Position numbers and translations under genes: made by a program. Shown piece after piece: positions 24,155 to 36,683 of a stretch of 64,000 bases of DNA. Source of the stretch: Orbaceae bacterium ESL0721 (GTDB lineage Bacteria; Pseudomonadota; Gammaproteobacteria; Enterobacterales; Orbaceae). The notes under the pieces are model-generated. The model worked only from the letters and a program-made list of their open reading frames with translations, did not search any database and was not told the origin of the DNA. Location of the stretch: assembly GCA_029433365.1 (NCBI GenBank), contig JAQTHZ010000001.1, positions 1,302,001 to 1,366,000 on the forward strand, given 5' to 3'. Numbering within the stretch: position 1 is the stretch's first letter; each line of letters starts with the position of its first letter.

Positions 24155-24561
24155 TAAAAAGTGACTAACTTACTGAATTTAATTTACGATTAAAACTTCT
24201 TATAAAAACTTAGTAATTAATAAAAAGTTATCTTAGTATTTACTTAGATAAGCGATAAACCAGTTCTAATTGAAGTTAGAGATTAGGTGTAAAGGTTTAT
24301 ATGCTAGAGTAGATAGTAAGATAAAGCTCTTTAACAAAAAGGAACAAGCTGAAAATAAACGAGTTCTCGCTTATTTGGTTTAATAGTTACTTGAGGTTAA
24401 GACCTAAAGTCTAAACCGCAATGCTTAAGATATAAACCTTAATATTTAATATTAAATATTTAAGATTAAGGTTTTAATATTAAGGTTAGGGTTATGATAA
24501 AAGTAGCTATAGAGATTAGATAAGAGAGAGTAAGCGTAACCGAGACAACTATGAGTTGTAA
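24155..24561 (+). other. 16S-23S spacer after tRNA-Glu, with boxA and AT-rich hairpin
   Basis: GCTCTTTAACAA at 24325-24336 is a consensus spacer boxA for antitermination. A long AT-rich inverted repeat runs from AAACCTTA (24434) to TAAGGTTT (24474) and contains a perfect 20-bp palindrome at 24441-24460. The end (GAGTTGTAAGGTTAAG) pairs with the sequence after 23S to form the 23S processing stalk. Confidence 0.8.
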
Positions 24562-27459
<2,898 letters not shown>

Positions 27460-27531
27460 ACAACTCAGAGTTGTTTTGGATACGCAGAGAGAATAAAGCT
27501 TGTTCTAAGAAGTTAGAGAGTAAACAGGATA

Positions 27532-27650
27532 TGTCTGGCGGTAGTAGCGCGGTGGTCCCACCTGACCCCATGCCGAACTCAGAAGTGAAACGCCGTAGCG
27601 CCGATGGTAGTGTGGGTATTACCCATGTGAGAGTAGGGAGCTGCCAGACT
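27532..27650 (+). rRNA. rrf: 5S ribosomal RNA
   Basis: About 119 nt. Terminal helix GTCTGGC/GCCAGAC, and the core CCCACCTGACCCCATGCCGA and ACTCAGAAGTGAAACGCCG are identical to E. coli 5S. A single 5S closes the operon. Confidence 0.98.
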
Positions 27651-27666
27651 AACAAACGAAGAGAAG

Positions 27667-27692
27667 CCCAGTACGCTGTACTGGGTTTTTTT
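27667..27692 (+). terminator. rRNA operon terminator
   Basis: CCCAGTAC and GTACTGGG form an 8-bp stem with a GCT loop, followed by seven T. Confidence 0.92.
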
Positions 27693-28191
27693 ATGTCTGT
27701 AACATATGTGTGCAACATATGTCTGTAACAACAGTGCATCACAGATGCAATATTGAATATAAATATAACTTCAAATAGTATCAACTATCTTCATACCATA
27801 TTATATTGCCCAATAATTATTAATCCTAAAACAAAGTAAAGACTATATTAAGAATGGGTCTGTTATCTATTTTATATAGTGATAAATAAATCTTTATCTC
27901 TCATAAAAATGACGAATTTTAGACCACTAATTATCCTTTTGTTTTAGGGTTTTATATAGTGGTAAAACATCAATCGATAATAATGAAATCGACAATTAAA
28001 ACAAAAATCCATTACTATTACATCAATAATTAAAATGATACTGATTACTGTCACACCAAATTATCTATTACTTACAATAAAATAGCCTTCACTTGTAAGA
28101 ATGTTTTAGGGTTAATATAATAGTTTAAATTTTTATTGAGATAATTACATCGTGATAGTAACCAAGTTATTTATAAACCTATTGGAGTAGT
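27693..28191. other. Gene-free region between the rRNA operon and rluE
   Basis: No plausible gene. It holds short direct repeats: GTCTGTAACA twice (ACATATG between them also twice) near 27695-27730, and TTTATATAGTG at 27871 and 27951, 80 bp apart, each followed by RTAAA. It also holds TGTTTTAGGGTT at 27940-27951 and the full ATGTTTTAGGGTTAA at 28101-28115, immediately followed by TATAATAG, a possible -10 box for rluE. Confidence 0.6.
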
Positions 28192-28752
28192 ATGTCCTCA
28201 CTTATTGCTTTTAATAAACCATTTAATGTTATCTGTCAGTTTTCGCCTCATGAAAAATATCAAACACTAAAAGATTATATAAAATTACCGCTATTTTATC
28301 CGGCAGGTCGGCTAGATAGTGATAGTGAGGGATTACTGCTGTTAACCTCTGATGGAAAATTACAGGCTAAAATTGCTTCTCCTAAATTTAAATTACCTAA
28401 ATGTTATTGGGTACAGGTTGAAGGAGCGATTACTCAAGATGCGATAATAAAATTAAGATCAGGTGTAGATCTTAAAGAGTTTCATACTGCCCCTGCAATT
28501 GTTAATATTATCTCTGAACCTAAACAGTTATGGGTAAGAGATCCACCAATACGTGAGCGTAAAAATATTCCAACATCATGGATCAGCATTACCATTACTG
28601 AAGGTAAAAATCGTCAAGTTAGGCGTATGTGTGCTGCTGTTGGTTTCCCCTGTTTGCGATTAATACGCGCTCAAATTGGACGCTACAATCTTTTTAATCA
28701 ACACTTACCGGTTGGTGAATGGCAAGCAATTTCTATCCATGATATTTATTGA
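28192..28752 (+). CDS. rluE: 23S rRNA pseudouridine synthase RluE (RsuA family)
   Basis: Small RsuA/RluE-type pseudouridine synthase without the N-terminal S4 domain. The protein opens at once with FNKPFNVICQFS, then carries the catalytic-Asp motif PAGRLDSDSEGLLLLTSDG, KCYWVQVEG, and the C-terminal GKNRQVRRMCAAVGFPCLRL. RluE makes Psi2457 in 23S rRNA. Length 186 residues (E. coli RluE 217). The gene stands directly downstream of the rRNA operon encoding its substrate, which may be coincidence. RluE is preferred over RluB/F because of length and the missing S4 domain. Confidence 0.88.
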   Translation: MSSLIAFNKPFNVICQFSPHEKYQTLKDYIKLPLFYPAGRLDSDSEGLLLLTSDGKLQAKIASPKFKLPKCYWVQVEGAITQDAIIKLRSGVDLKEFHTAPAIVNIISEPKQLWVRDPPIRERKNIPTSWISITITEGKNRQVRRMCAAVGFPCLRLIRAQIGRYNLFNQHLPVGEWQAISIHDIY

Positions 28753-28912
28753 TAGAATCAGTCACATTTACTGTTCTATCTAAATGAAATTATTTTGATG
28801 GTGGCTTGAATAGTGACTTAAATCAACCATTATTAAAAGTGAGTAACAATTGGGCTTTATACTAAAATAAGATAGAATAAATGAATTAATTTTTAGTGGA
28901 GTAGATAGTTGT

Positions 28913-29845
28913 ATGGAAAAGAGAGAAGGCTTTTTTTCTCGATTAAAAAAAGGGTTATTTAAAACTAAACAGAATATCGGTTCAGGATTTTTACGGCTAT
29001 TTAGTGGTAAAAAGATTGATGATGCCCTTTTTGAAGAGTTAGAAGAGCAGCTACTTATTGCTGATGTCGGTTTAGAAACTACCCAAAAAATTATTAACAA
29101 TCTTACAGAACAAGCATCTCGGAAAGCATTAAAAGATGGTGATCTACTTCATGATCTTCTAAAACAGGAGATGCACTCCATCTTACAATCAGTTAATTCT
29201 CCTTTAGATATTGAAAGCCAGAAACCTTTTGTGATTTTAATGGTTGGAGTGAATGGCGTTGGCAAGACGACAACAATTGGTAAACTTGCTCGCCAATTTC
29301 AAAATCAGGGGAAATCGGTAATGTTAGCTGCTGGGGATACCTTTCGTGCGGCAGCGGTAGAGCAGTTACAAGTTTGGGGTGAACGTAACCATATTCCAGT
29401 AATTGCCCAACACACTAATGCAGATTCAGCCTCGGTTATTTTTGATGCGTATCAAGCTGCGAAAGCCAAAAAAGTGGATATTTTAATTGCTGATACGGCT
29501 GGTCGACTACAAAATAAATCTCATCTAATGGATGAACTCAAAAAAATTGTTCGTGTTATTAAAAAACAAGATCCTAATGCCCCACATGAAATTATGTTAA
29601 CCATTGATGCAAGTACAGGCCAGAATGCTATTAGTCAAACTAGGTTATTTAATGAAGCTGTCGGATTAACTGGTATCACGTTGACAAAACTTGATGGAAC
29701 AGCAAAAGGTGGCATTATTTTTAGTCTTGCTGATCAGTTTAAAATACCAGTACGTTATATCGGCATAGGGGAAAAAATTGAAGATTTAAGACCTTTTGAT
29801 GCTGATGATTTTATAAATGCCCTCTTTGATAATAGTGACGAATAG
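28913..29845 (+). CDS. ftsY: Signal recognition particle receptor FtsY
   Basis: SRP-receptor GTPase delivering ribosome-nascent chains to the inner membrane. The 310 residues are essentially only the NG domain. The long acidic A domain of E. coli FtsY (497 aa) is missing, but the amphipathic membrane-targeting helix (EGFFSRLKKGLFKTKQNI) is kept at the very start. G motifs: GVNGVGKTTTIGKLA, AAGDTFRAAAVEQL, DTAGRLQNKSHLM, TKLDGTAKGG. It heads ftsY-ftsE-ftsX, the universal order in proteobacteria, with a 9-bp gap to ftsE. Confidence 0.98.
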   Translation: MEKREGFFSRLKKGLFKTKQNIGSGFLRLFSGKKIDDALFEELEEQLLIADVGLETTQKIINNLTEQASRKALKDGDLLHDLLKQEMHSILQSVNSPLDIESQKPFVILMVGVNGVGKTTTIGKLARQFQNQGKSVMLAAGDTFRAAAVEQLQVWGERNHIPVIAQHTNADSASVIFDAYQAAKAKKVDILIADTAGRLQNKSHLMDELKKIVRVIKKQDPNAPHEIMLTIDASTGQNAISQTRLFNEAVGLTGITLTKLDGTAKGGIIFSLADQFKIPVRYIGIGEKIEDLRPFDADDFINALFDNSDE

Positions 29846-29854
29846 CGAGAGATA

Positions 29855-30526
29855 ATGATCCAATTCCAGCACGTTAGTAAAGTATATTCTGGCGGTAAGC
29901 CTGCGTTACAGAATATCAGTTTCACTATTGAACAGGGTGAAATGACTTTTTTAACAGGCCATTCTGGTGCTGGAAAAAGCACGTTATTGCGTTTAATTTG
30001 TGGACTTGAACAGGCGAATGATGGAAAGATTATCCTTAACAATATTGATATTACAAAATTAAAAAGAGGGGAGATGCCATTTTTAAGGCGGAATGTCGGA
30101 ATGATATTTCAAGATCATCAACTGCTTTTAGATCATACTATCTATGATAATGTCGCTATTCCTCTCATTATTTTAGGAAAATCATCAGAGGAGATTCGTC
30201 GCCGTGTCTCTGCCTCCCTTGATAAAGTTGGATTAATTAATAAAATGCAATTTTATCCTATCCAGTTATCCGGCGGTGAGCAGCAGCGGGTTGGTATTGC
30301 ACGAGCAATTGTTAACCGCCCATCGATTTTACTTGCTGATGAACCAACGGGTAATTTGGATGAAAAACTTTCTAAAGATATTTTGTTACTATTTGAAGAG
30401 TTGAATCAGACCGGCGTTACAGTACTTATGGCAACGCATAACCTTCAATTAATTCGACGCAAACATCACCGAATTCTTAATCTCAATCATGGTCATTTAG
30501 ATGGTGATACTCATGTTCAACCTTAA
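29855..30526 (+). CDS. ftsE: Cell-division ATP-binding protein FtsE
   Basis: ABC ATPase that, with FtsX, activates septal amidases through EnvC and recruits the divisome. It has 223 residues. Walker [10 protein letters not shown] near residue 38, Q-loop FQDHQLLLD, signature [14 protein letters not shown], Walker [13 protein letters not shown] and the H-loop MATHN are all intact. The activation of amidases links this pair to the reduced AmiB elsewhere in the window. The 3' end overlaps ftsX. Confidence 0.98.
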   Translation: MIQFQHVSKVYSGGKPALQNISFTIEQGEMTFLTGHSGAGKSTLLRLICGLEQANDGKIILNNIDITKLKRGEMPFLRRNVGMIFQDHQLLLDHTIYDNVAIPLIILGKSSEEIRRRVSASLDKVGLINKMQFYPIQLSGGEQQRVGIARAIVNRPSILLADEPTGNLDEKLSKDILLLFEELNQTGVTVLMATHNLQLIRRKHHRILNLNHGHLDGDTHVQP

Positions 30527-31487
30527 ATATAATAATAAAAATAGAAAACATAATAAGAATGAGCACCGTTTTTTCTCTCGTTGGTTACGGCAGATAAGTT
30601 ATGCATGGAAAAATGTGTGGCATGATTTTTTACAGCATCGAATAGCATCAATATTAACCATAATGGTGATCGCAATTTCTATTACTTTACCAACGATTGG
30701 TTATCTTTTATGGAAAAATGTGAATATTGCAGCCAATCTATGGTCACCGACGCCCAATTTAACAGTATATTTAAATAAAAATCTAACAGATGCAGAGATA
30801 AAACAGCTATTAACCACATTCAACGCCTATAGTGAAGTAGAAAAAATTAACTATCTCTCTCGTAGTGAGGCGTTAGAAGAGTTCAAAACATGGTCGGGAT
30901 TCGGTACTGCATTAGATCTATTAGATGATAACCCGCTCCCATCAGTTGCGATCATTATTCCTAATGAGTTAGCTAAGCAGACAGATATTTTACATGAACT
31001 ACAAGCTCAATTAATAAAAATTGATGGTGTTGATGATGCTAAATTAGATGACAGTTGGTTTACGAGATTAACGGCATTAACTAATATGGTAAAGACATTA
31101 GTGTGGACAATATCACTATTTATGCTGGTAGCCGTATCTCTAGTGATTGGTAATAGTATCAGGTTGACTATCTTTTCGCGTCGTCAAACAATCAAAGTAA
31201 TGCAATTAATTGGTGCAACTGATGGATTTATTTTGCGCCCATTTTTATATCATGGTATTTTTATAAGCTTTATCAGTGTTATATTAGCACTGATTTTATC
31301 AGAAATATTTATTATTCAAATAGAATCAATCATTTGGAATGTATCTGCTGTTTTTGGAACAATATTTGTTATTGAAGGTCTTTCATGGGATGAGTGTTTA
31401 CTTATTCTATTTTTTGTAACCATTATTGGTTGGTTAGCCGCTCTTATTACAACTAAGCGGTATCTGAAAGTGACACAGATAACCTAA
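30513..31487 (+). CDS. ftsX: Cell-division protein FtsX
   Basis: Polytopic partner of FtsE with four membrane helices: one near residues 43-65 (ILTIMVIAISITLPTIGYLL), a large periplasmic loop (ECD, containing LYKNLTDAEI-like YLNKNLTDAEI), and three in the C-terminal half (VWTISLFMLVAVSLVIGNSI; HGIFISFISVILALI; LILFFVTIIGWLAALI). The ATG at 30513 is chosen because GGTGA lies 6 nt before it; an ATG four codons earlier is possible. Either start overlaps ftsE. The basic, asparagine-rich N-terminus is cytoplasmic. Confidence 0.95.
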   Translation: MFNLKYNNKNRKHNKNEHRFFSRWLRQISYAWKNVWHDFLQHRIASILTIMVIAISITLPTIGYLLWKNVNIAANLWSPTPNLTVYLNKNLTDAEIKQLLTTFNAYSEVEKINYLSRSEALEEFKTWSGFGTALDLLDDNPLPSVAIIIPNELAKQTDILHELQAQLIKIDGVDDAKLDDSWFTRLTALTNMVKTLVWTISLFMLVAVSLVIGNSIRLTIFSRRQTIKVMQLIGATDGFILRPFLYHGIFISFISVILALILSEIFIIQIESIIWNVSAVFGTIFVIEGLSWDECLLILFFVTIIGWLAALITTKRYLKVTQIT

Positions 31488-31566
31488 GCTTATAATTTGA
31501 TATTTTATAACTTATTTATACGAAGAAAATAGATAAAAGCAATTGAATTTTTTGAAGATTTGCAAT

Positions 31567-31597
31567 AAAAATGTGAACTCAATCACATTTTTATTGT
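31567..31597 (+). promoter_or_regulatory. CRP-type operator upstream of rpoH (31569-31590), overlapping a terminator-like hairpin
   Basis: AAATGTGA and TCACATTT are separated by ACTCAA, which is the CRP consensus (AAATGTGA-N6-TCACATTT) at all 16 defined positions. It lies 77 bp before rpoH. E. coli rpoH has a CRP-controlled promoter. The same arms form a 10-bp RNA hairpin (AAAAATGTGA/TCACATTTTT) followed by ATT, so it may also terminate ftsX transcripts. Confidence 0.75.
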
Positions 31598-31666
31598 CTA
31601 AAGAGTAAGATACTGGTTTTAAAATTTTAGCTAAAAATTTTAAGCTGATACTGAAGGGGAAATTAA

Positions 31667-32527
31667 ATGAATACTGAAACTAAGATACAAACAGTGGCTT
31701 TAATCCCACAAGGAAACATTGAGTCCTATTTACGAATGATTAATACCTATCCAATGTTAACAGCGGAAGAGGAGAAATCATTAGGCGAAGCGCTCTATTA
31801 TCATGATGATGTGGATGCAGCTAGACAGTTAATTCTATCCCATTTACGATTTGTTGCTCATATTGCGCGTGGTTACTCTGGTTATGGTTTACCGCAAGCC
31901 GATTTAATTCAAGAAGGCAACATAGGCTTAATGAAGGCAGTACGCCGTTTTAATCCAGAGATGGGTGTTCGTCTAGTCTCATTTGCTGTCCATTGGATAA
32001 AAGCTGAAATACATGAATATGTACTAAAAAATTGGCGTATTGTCAAAGTAGCTACCACTAAAGCACAACGCAAACTATTTTTTAACCTTAGAAAAAATAA
32101 ACAGCGTTTAGGTTGGTTTAACCATGATGAAGTAAAGATGGTAGCTGATGAGCTTGGTGTTAGTCGACGTGATGTTCTAGAGATGGAATCACGTATGTCA
32201 GCTCAAGATATGTCATTTGATATAGATAATGATGATGACGATAGTTCAATAATTGCACCTGCCCTCTATTTAGAAGATCAAAATTCTGATTTTTCTAAAT
32301 CTATTGAAAATGATAACTGGGAAAGTGAAGCAAGTGACAAGCTACATGAGGCAATTTCACAATTAGATGAACGTAGTCAAGATATTATCAATGCCCGTTG
32401 GTTAGATGTTGATGATAATAAATCGACCTTACAGGTATTAGCAGACAAATATAATGTCTCTGCAGAGCGTATCCGCCAATTAGAAAAAAATGCAATGAAG
32501 AAGTTAAAAGTGGCAATTGAAGCGTAA
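31667..32527 (+). CDS. rpoH: RNA polymerase sigma-32 (heat-shock sigma factor)
   Basis: Sigma factor for heat-shock promoters. It has 286 residues. Region 2 shows [21 protein letters not shown] and [25 protein letters not shown], with the RpoH box [16 protein letters not shown] immediately after. Region 4 ends with the helix-turn-helix [20 protein letters not shown]. The acidic insert [10 protein letters not shown] near residue 186 is a little unusual. It follows ftsYEX, as in E. coli. Regulation: the CRP-type site upstream; possible mRNA thermosensing was not assessed. Confidence 0.98.
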   Translation: MNTETKIQTVALIPQGNIESYLRMINTYPMLTAEEEKSLGEALYYHDDVDAARQLILSHLRFVAHIARGYSGYGLPQADLIQEGNIGLMKAVRRFNPEMGVRLVSFAVHWIKAEIHEYVLKNWRIVKVATTKAQRKLFFNLRKNKQRLGWFNHDEVKMVADELGVSRRDVLEMESRMSAQDMSFDIDNDDDDSSIIAPALYLEDQNSDFSKSIENDNWESEASDKLHEAISQLDERSQDIINARWLDVDDNKSTLQVLADKYNVSAERIRQLEKNAMKKLKVAIEA

Positions 32528-32581
32528 ACAGTTATCTCTTAAATATCATTAATAATGTAGATGAAAATATAATAAAAAAAG

Positions 32582-33373
32582 ATGAGCAAAACAGTTATAA
32601 AAGATGATGATCTTTGGCAAACCATTCGTAATGAAGCTAAACAACTGGCAGCGAGTGAGCCAATCTTAGCTAGTTATTTTCATGCTACATTATTAAATCA
32701 TGATAAACTTGATGGTGCGCTTGGCTATATCTTATCAAATAAACTTGCCACTGATGTCATGCCCGCGATCAATATTTGCGAAATAATGCGCCAAGCCTAT
32801 CAAGCAGACCAAACCATAATTGATTCAGCAGTTATCGACATTCTGGCAGTCTATAATCGGGATCCGGCAACCAAATATTACTCCTCGCCACTGCTCTACT
32901 ATAAAGGTTTTTTATCTCTACAAGCTTACCGCATCGCTCACTGGCTCTGGTGCCAGAACCGTAAACCGTTAGCTATCTTTTTGCAGAGTCAGATAGCAAT
33001 AGTTTTCGGGGTAGATATTCACCCAGCAGCAATTATTGGTTCAGGTGTTATGTTTGATCATGCAACTGGTATAGTAATTGGTGAAACAGCTGTAATCGAG
33101 AATGATGTCTCAATTTTACAATCGGTCACATTAGGTGGTACGGGTAAAGAGAAGGGTGATGATCGTCATCCAAAAATTCGTGAAGGGGTGATGATAGGTG
33201 CTAATGCAACCATATTAGGCAATATTGAGATTGGTAAAGGTGCCAAAATAGGTGCTGGATCTGTCGTATTAGAATCTGTCCCTAACCATACAACAGTTGC
33301 TGGTGTGCCTGCCAAAGTAGTGGGTTGCCCAAATTGTGCTAAACCATCACTTAATATGGATCAAGATATTTAA
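32582..33373 (+). CDS. cysE: Serine O-acetyltransferase
   Basis: Makes O-acetylserine for cysteine synthesis. It has 263 residues. The N-terminal SATase helical domain (LWQTIRNEAKQLAASEPILA, YHATLL-like FHATLL) is followed by a left-handed beta-helix of hexapeptide repeats. Catalytic DIHPAAIIGSGVMFDHATG, GETAVIENDVSILQSVTLGGTGK and DRHPKIREGVMIGANATILG are intact. A bidirectional terminator lies behind it. Confidence 0.97.
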   Translation: MSKTVIKDDDLWQTIRNEAKQLAASEPILASYFHATLLNHDKLDGALGYILSNKLATDVMPAINICEIMRQAYQADQTIIDSAVIDILAVYNRDPATKYYSSPLLYYKGFLSLQAYRIAHWLWCQNRKPLAIFLQSQIAIVFGVDIHPAAIIGSGVMFDHATGIVIGETAVIENDVSILQSVTLGGTGKEKGDDRHPKIREGVMIGANATILGNIEIGKGAKIGAGSVVLESVPNHTTVAGVPAKVVGCPNCAKPSLNMDQDI

Positions 33374-33403
33374 TCTTTTTTACCCTCAAAAATTACCTTC
33401 ATA

Positions 33404-33430
33404 AAAAAACGGGAACTACTCCCGTTTTTT
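33404..33430. terminator. Bidirectional terminator between cysE and mscS
   Basis: AAAAAACGGGA and TCCCGTTTTTT flank a 5-nt loop. A-run and T-run on both sides let it serve cysE (plus) and mscS (minus). Confidence 0.9.
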
Positions 33431-33444
33431 AATTATAGATAGAT

Positions 33445-34287
33445 TTAATTTTTAATATTGCTATTAACATTAAGATCCATCGTTGGATAAGGAATATTAA
33501 TCTGATTTTCAGTAAGTAAATCCTTAATATTCTCTAACAATTGTGCTCTAACTATATTGTAATTCTCATTCGTTACCCAAACTAAGACTAAAAAATTGAT
33601 TGAGGATGAGTCCAATAGATCTAATCGAATAGTTGGTTTTTTGTTTGTAATAATATTATCGGTCTTATTTACTGCTTGATTTAATACCTGACGAACTTTG
33701 TTTAAATCAGAGTCATAACCCACATTGACAGTTAAATCAATGCGGCGCTCAGGTAAGCGGCTAAAGTTGATAATATTTGTTGAAACAATCTGCCCATTAG
33801 GGATGATAACAACCTCATTTGTTGGGGTGATTAAGATTGTTGAAAAAATTTGGATTGAATCAATTGTCCCTTTTAAGTTACTAATTGTGACTGTTTCACC
33901 AACTTTAAATGGACGAAATAGAATAAGTAGCACCCCAGCCGCAAAATTTGATAAAGAGCCTTGGAGTGCCAGTCCCACTGCTAAACCAGCTGCACCAATT
34001 ACCGCAACAATTGATGCTGTTTGCACACCTAACTGACCTAACACCGCAACCAACGTAATAACCATAATTGCATAGTTAGCCATGGTACTAACAAATTTTA
34101 CAACAGTTGGATCAACATCACGATGAGATAAAATACGACGTATTTGACCACTTATAAATTTGCCAATAAATCGACCTAAAATGAAAATAAGTATGGCAAA
34201 AAGGAGGTGAATTATATAAGAAAGGATGATTCCATCATATTTTTCAAAAAGTGAGACTGTCTTTTCAATAATTTGATCTGATTCCAT
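33445..34287 (-). CDS. mscS: Small-conductance mechanosensitive channel MscS
   Basis: Heptameric tension-gated channel that protects against osmotic downshock. Three N-terminal membrane helices; TM3, lining the pore, carries the conserved AAGLAVGLALQGSLSNFAAG. The beta domain follows (GTIDSIQIFSTILITPTNEVVIIPNG, NFSRLPERR) and the C-terminal vestibule. An ATG 21 bp further upstream exists, but the one used has CGAGGAG 6 nt before it and starts MESDQIIEK, comparable with E. coli MEDLNVVD. It has 280 residues. It is the last gene of a minus-strand cluster following slmA by 22 bp. Confidence 0.95.
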   Translation of the reverse strand: MESDQIIEKTVSLFEKYDGIILSYIIHLLFAILIFILGRFIGKFISGQIRRILSHRDVDPTVVKFVSTMANYAIMVITLVAVLGQLGVQTASIVAVIGAAGLAVGLALQGSLSNFAAGVLLILFRPFKVGETVTISNLKGTIDSIQIFSTILITPTNEVVIIPNGQIVSTNIINFSRLPERRIDLTVNVGYDSDLNKVRQVLNQAVNKTDNIITNKKPTIRLDLLDSSSINFLVLVWVTNENYNIVRAQLLENIKDLLTENQINIPYPTMDLNVNSNIKN

Positions 34288-34309
34288 TAGTATCTCCTCG
34301 TTACTCATT

Positions 34310-34897
34310 CTAAATTAACTGATTAGCCAATAAGGACCATCGGATATCAAAGTGGGTAGTTGGTAGATGTTTAAAACCTGAACGGCAATAACGTACCATA
34401 ATACCTTCACAAAAAGCTAATAGTTGACTGGATAATATACGCTCATCAGTCATATAAGCTGAGCCTTCGCGGATCTTTCGTTCACGTAGCACCTGCTTAA
34501 TTTGGGTTTCAATACGTTCAAAAAGTTGACTAATACGATCTTGTAACTGATCTTGCTCAAACATAAGCGCATGCCCAGTCATAATACGCGTTAAGCCTGG
34601 ATTTTTTTCGCAGAAGCCTAAAATCAGTGCTAAAATCATCTTTAAGCGAGTTAGTGTATCAGTCTCGTTTTTTAAAATAAGGTTAATACGAGTAAGTAAA
34701 ATATCTTCAATATAGGCAATTAAGCTCTCAAACATCTTAGTTTTACTAGGAAAATGCCGATAAAGTGCCGCTTCTGAAACACCAACTGTGGCTGCTAATT
34801 TAGCAGTTGTAATACGGTGATCGCCTTGATCTGATTCGAGCATTAACGCCAATGCTTGTAAAATATCCTCTTTGCGATTTTTACTTTTACTAATCAC
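34310..34897 (-). CDS. slmA: Nucleoid occlusion factor SlmA
   Basis: TetR-like DNA-binding protein that blocks FtsZ assembly over the nucleoid. It has 195 residues. The [27 protein letters not shown] is nearly identical to E. coli SlmA, followed by [23 protein letters not shown]. The start is GTG, two bases after the dut stop (TAG TC GTG). dut-slmA adjacency is conserved in enterobacteria. Confidence 0.97.
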   Translation of the reverse strand: MISKSKNRKEDILQALALMLESDQGDHRITTAKLAATVGVSEAALYRHFPSKTKMFESLIAYIEDILLTRINLILKNETDTLTRLKMILALILGFCEKNPGLTRIMTGHALMFEQDQLQDRISQLFERIETQIKQVLRERKIREGSAYMTDERILSSQLLAFCEGIMVRYCRSGFKHLPTTHFDIRWSLLANQLI

Positions 34898-34899
34898 GA

Positions 34900-35358
34900 C
34901 TATTTTTTACCTGAATGACCAAAACCACCTTCACCGCGAATAGATTCAGGGAACTCATCTACAATTGTAAATTCAGCTTGTACAACAGGAACAATAATTA
35001 ACTGTGCAATACGATCGCCAACTTCAATTACAAAAGGGGTTTGACTACGATTCCAGAGTGGGACAAAAAGCTGCCCTTGATAATCAGAATCAATTAATCC
35101 AACCAAATTCCCTAAAACAATACCATTTTTAGAGCCTAAACCAGAGCGAGGTAAAACTAAAGCGGCTAAAGCGGGGTCAGCAATATGCATAGCGAAACCT
35201 GTAGGCGTTAAAATGGTCTCTCCCGGTTTTATTTCTGTTGTTTTGGTAAACATAGCGCGTAAATCGATACCAGCAGATCCAGCTGTCGCATAAGTTGGTA
35301 AAGGGAATTCACTACCTAAACGGTTATCCAAAATTTTAATATCAATTTTTTTGTTCAT
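34900..35358 (-). CDS. dut: dUTP diphosphatase
   Basis: Trimeric dUTPase that keeps uracil out of DNA and supplies dUMP. It has 152 residues. The five motifs are visible: [10 protein letters not shown] (1), [11 protein letters not shown] (2), [17 protein letters not shown] (3), ERIAQLI-like [11 protein letters not shown] (4) and [10 protein letters not shown] (5). It starts inside coaBC (17-bp overlap), indicating coupled translation. ung elsewhere in the window serves the same uracil-exclusion task. Confidence 0.98.
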   Translation of the reverse strand: MNKKIDIKILDNRLGSEFPLPTYATAGSAGIDLRAMFTKTTEIKPGETILTPTGFAMHIADPALAALVLPRSGLGSKNGIVLGNLVGLIDSDYQGQLFVPLWNRSQTPFVIEVGDRIAQLIIVPVVQAEFTIVDEFPESIRGEGGFGHSGKK

Positions 35359-36589
35359 TTTTACTCGCTTTATATCGTTTTATGATTTCTATAATTAACT
35401 TATTAGCCAACTCCTGCTTATTGGCAAGAGGCAGTGAGCACTCTTTGTTACCATTTGCCTCTTCAATACTTCGCCAATAGAGGGTTAAGGCATTTTGATC
35501 AGCGTTAAAGCCGATCTGTTTATCTGAAACATCATTAGCACAGATAAGATCCAAATTTTTACTGATCAGTTTTTTTAACGCATAATCTTTAACATTGTCA
35601 GTCTCAGCGGCAAAACCAACCACAAATGGGCGTTTACTCTCTAAATTGCTGACTGTCGCGACAATATCGGGATTTTTAACTAAGGTAAGCTGTAACTCAT
35701 CACTACCATGCTCTTTTTTTATTTTATGAGGCGCAATATTGACTGCACGGTAATCAGCAACTGCAGCTGTTGAGATAAAAATAGTCGACTGTGTCGCATA
35801 TTTAAGTGCAACTTCATACATCTCAAGCGCACTCTCAACATTAATTCGTTCAACATTATTTGGTGTATCTAAATGGACAGGGCCACTAATTAATGTAACT
35901 TTAGCACCCAATTTGGCGGCAGCATTGGCAATGGCAAATCCCATTTTACCCGAACTATAATTACTAATGTAACGCACTGGATCTAATGCTTCAACAGTTG
36001 GGCCAGCGGTAACGGTAATCGTCATACCAGTTAATTCATTCGATGACGCAAAAAAGTTGTGAATCTCTGCCGTTAGTGCTTCTGGCTCAACCATGCGACC
36101 CGCACCCACATCACCGCACGCTTGAACACCACTATCCGGACCCCAAATTAAAGTGCCACGACTCGCTAAAATAGCTAAATTATGCGCTGTGGCAGGGGCA
36201 CGATACATCTGTTGATTCATTGCAGGGGCAATAGCGATAGGTGCGGATGTAGCTAAACAGAGGGTAGAGAGGAGATCATCAGCAATCCCATGTGCCAATT
36301 TAGCAATTATATTGGCGGTTGCGGGGGCAATAAGGACTAAATCAGCCCATTTAGCCAGCTCAATATGGCTCATAGAGAGCTCAGCTGCTGGATCAAAAAG
36401 TTCAAGAGCTACACGATTAGCAGATACTGCCTGAAGGGTCATAGGAGTGACAAAATGGGTGGCTGACTCCGTCATAACCACATGTACTTGCGCCCCTGCT
36501 TTTTTTAGAAGACGGATCAGTTCGGGACATTTATAAGCAGCAATGCCGCCTGTAATACCTAATAAAATTCGTTTACCCGCTAAATGCAT
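35342..36589 (-). CDS. coaBC: Bifunctional phosphopantothenoylcysteine decarboxylase / phosphopantothenate-cysteine ligase
   Basis: Two consecutive steps of coenzyme A synthesis in one protein of 415 residues. The flavin-dependent CoaC half starts [22 protein letters not shown] and has [20 protein letters not shown] and PAMNQQMY with catalytic His in the first motif. The CTP-using CoaB half has [25 protein letters not shown] and the substrate-binding FAAETDN. CoaD, the next enzyme of the pathway, is encoded 8 kb downstream. The gene overlaps dut. Confidence 0.98.
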   Translation of the reverse strand: MHLAGKRILLGITGGIAAYKCPELIRLLKKAGAQVHVVMTESATHFVTPMTLQAVSANRVALELFDPAAELSMSHIELAKWADLVLIAPATANIIAKLAHGIADDLLSTLCLATSAPIAIAPAMNQQMYRAPATAHNLAILASRGTLIWGPDSGVQACGDVGAGRMVEPEALTAEIHNFFASSNELTGMTITVTAGPTVEALDPVRYISNYSSGKMGFAIANAAAKLGAKVTLISGPVHLDTPNNVERINVESALEMYEVALKYATQSTIFISTAAVADYRAVNIAPHKIKKEHGSDELQLTLVKNPDIVATVSNLESKRPFVVGFAAETDNVKDYALKKLISKNLDLICANDVSDKQIGFNADQNALTLYWRSIEEANGNKECSLPLANKQELANKLIIEIIKRYKASKNEQKN

Positions 36590-36683
36590 AGTCCTCTTCT
36601 CACTACTATTTTCACACTGCTATTTTAGTAATAGGGCGCTATATTACCACAATTAAATTAGATAAGTCATTTCAATGATAAGC

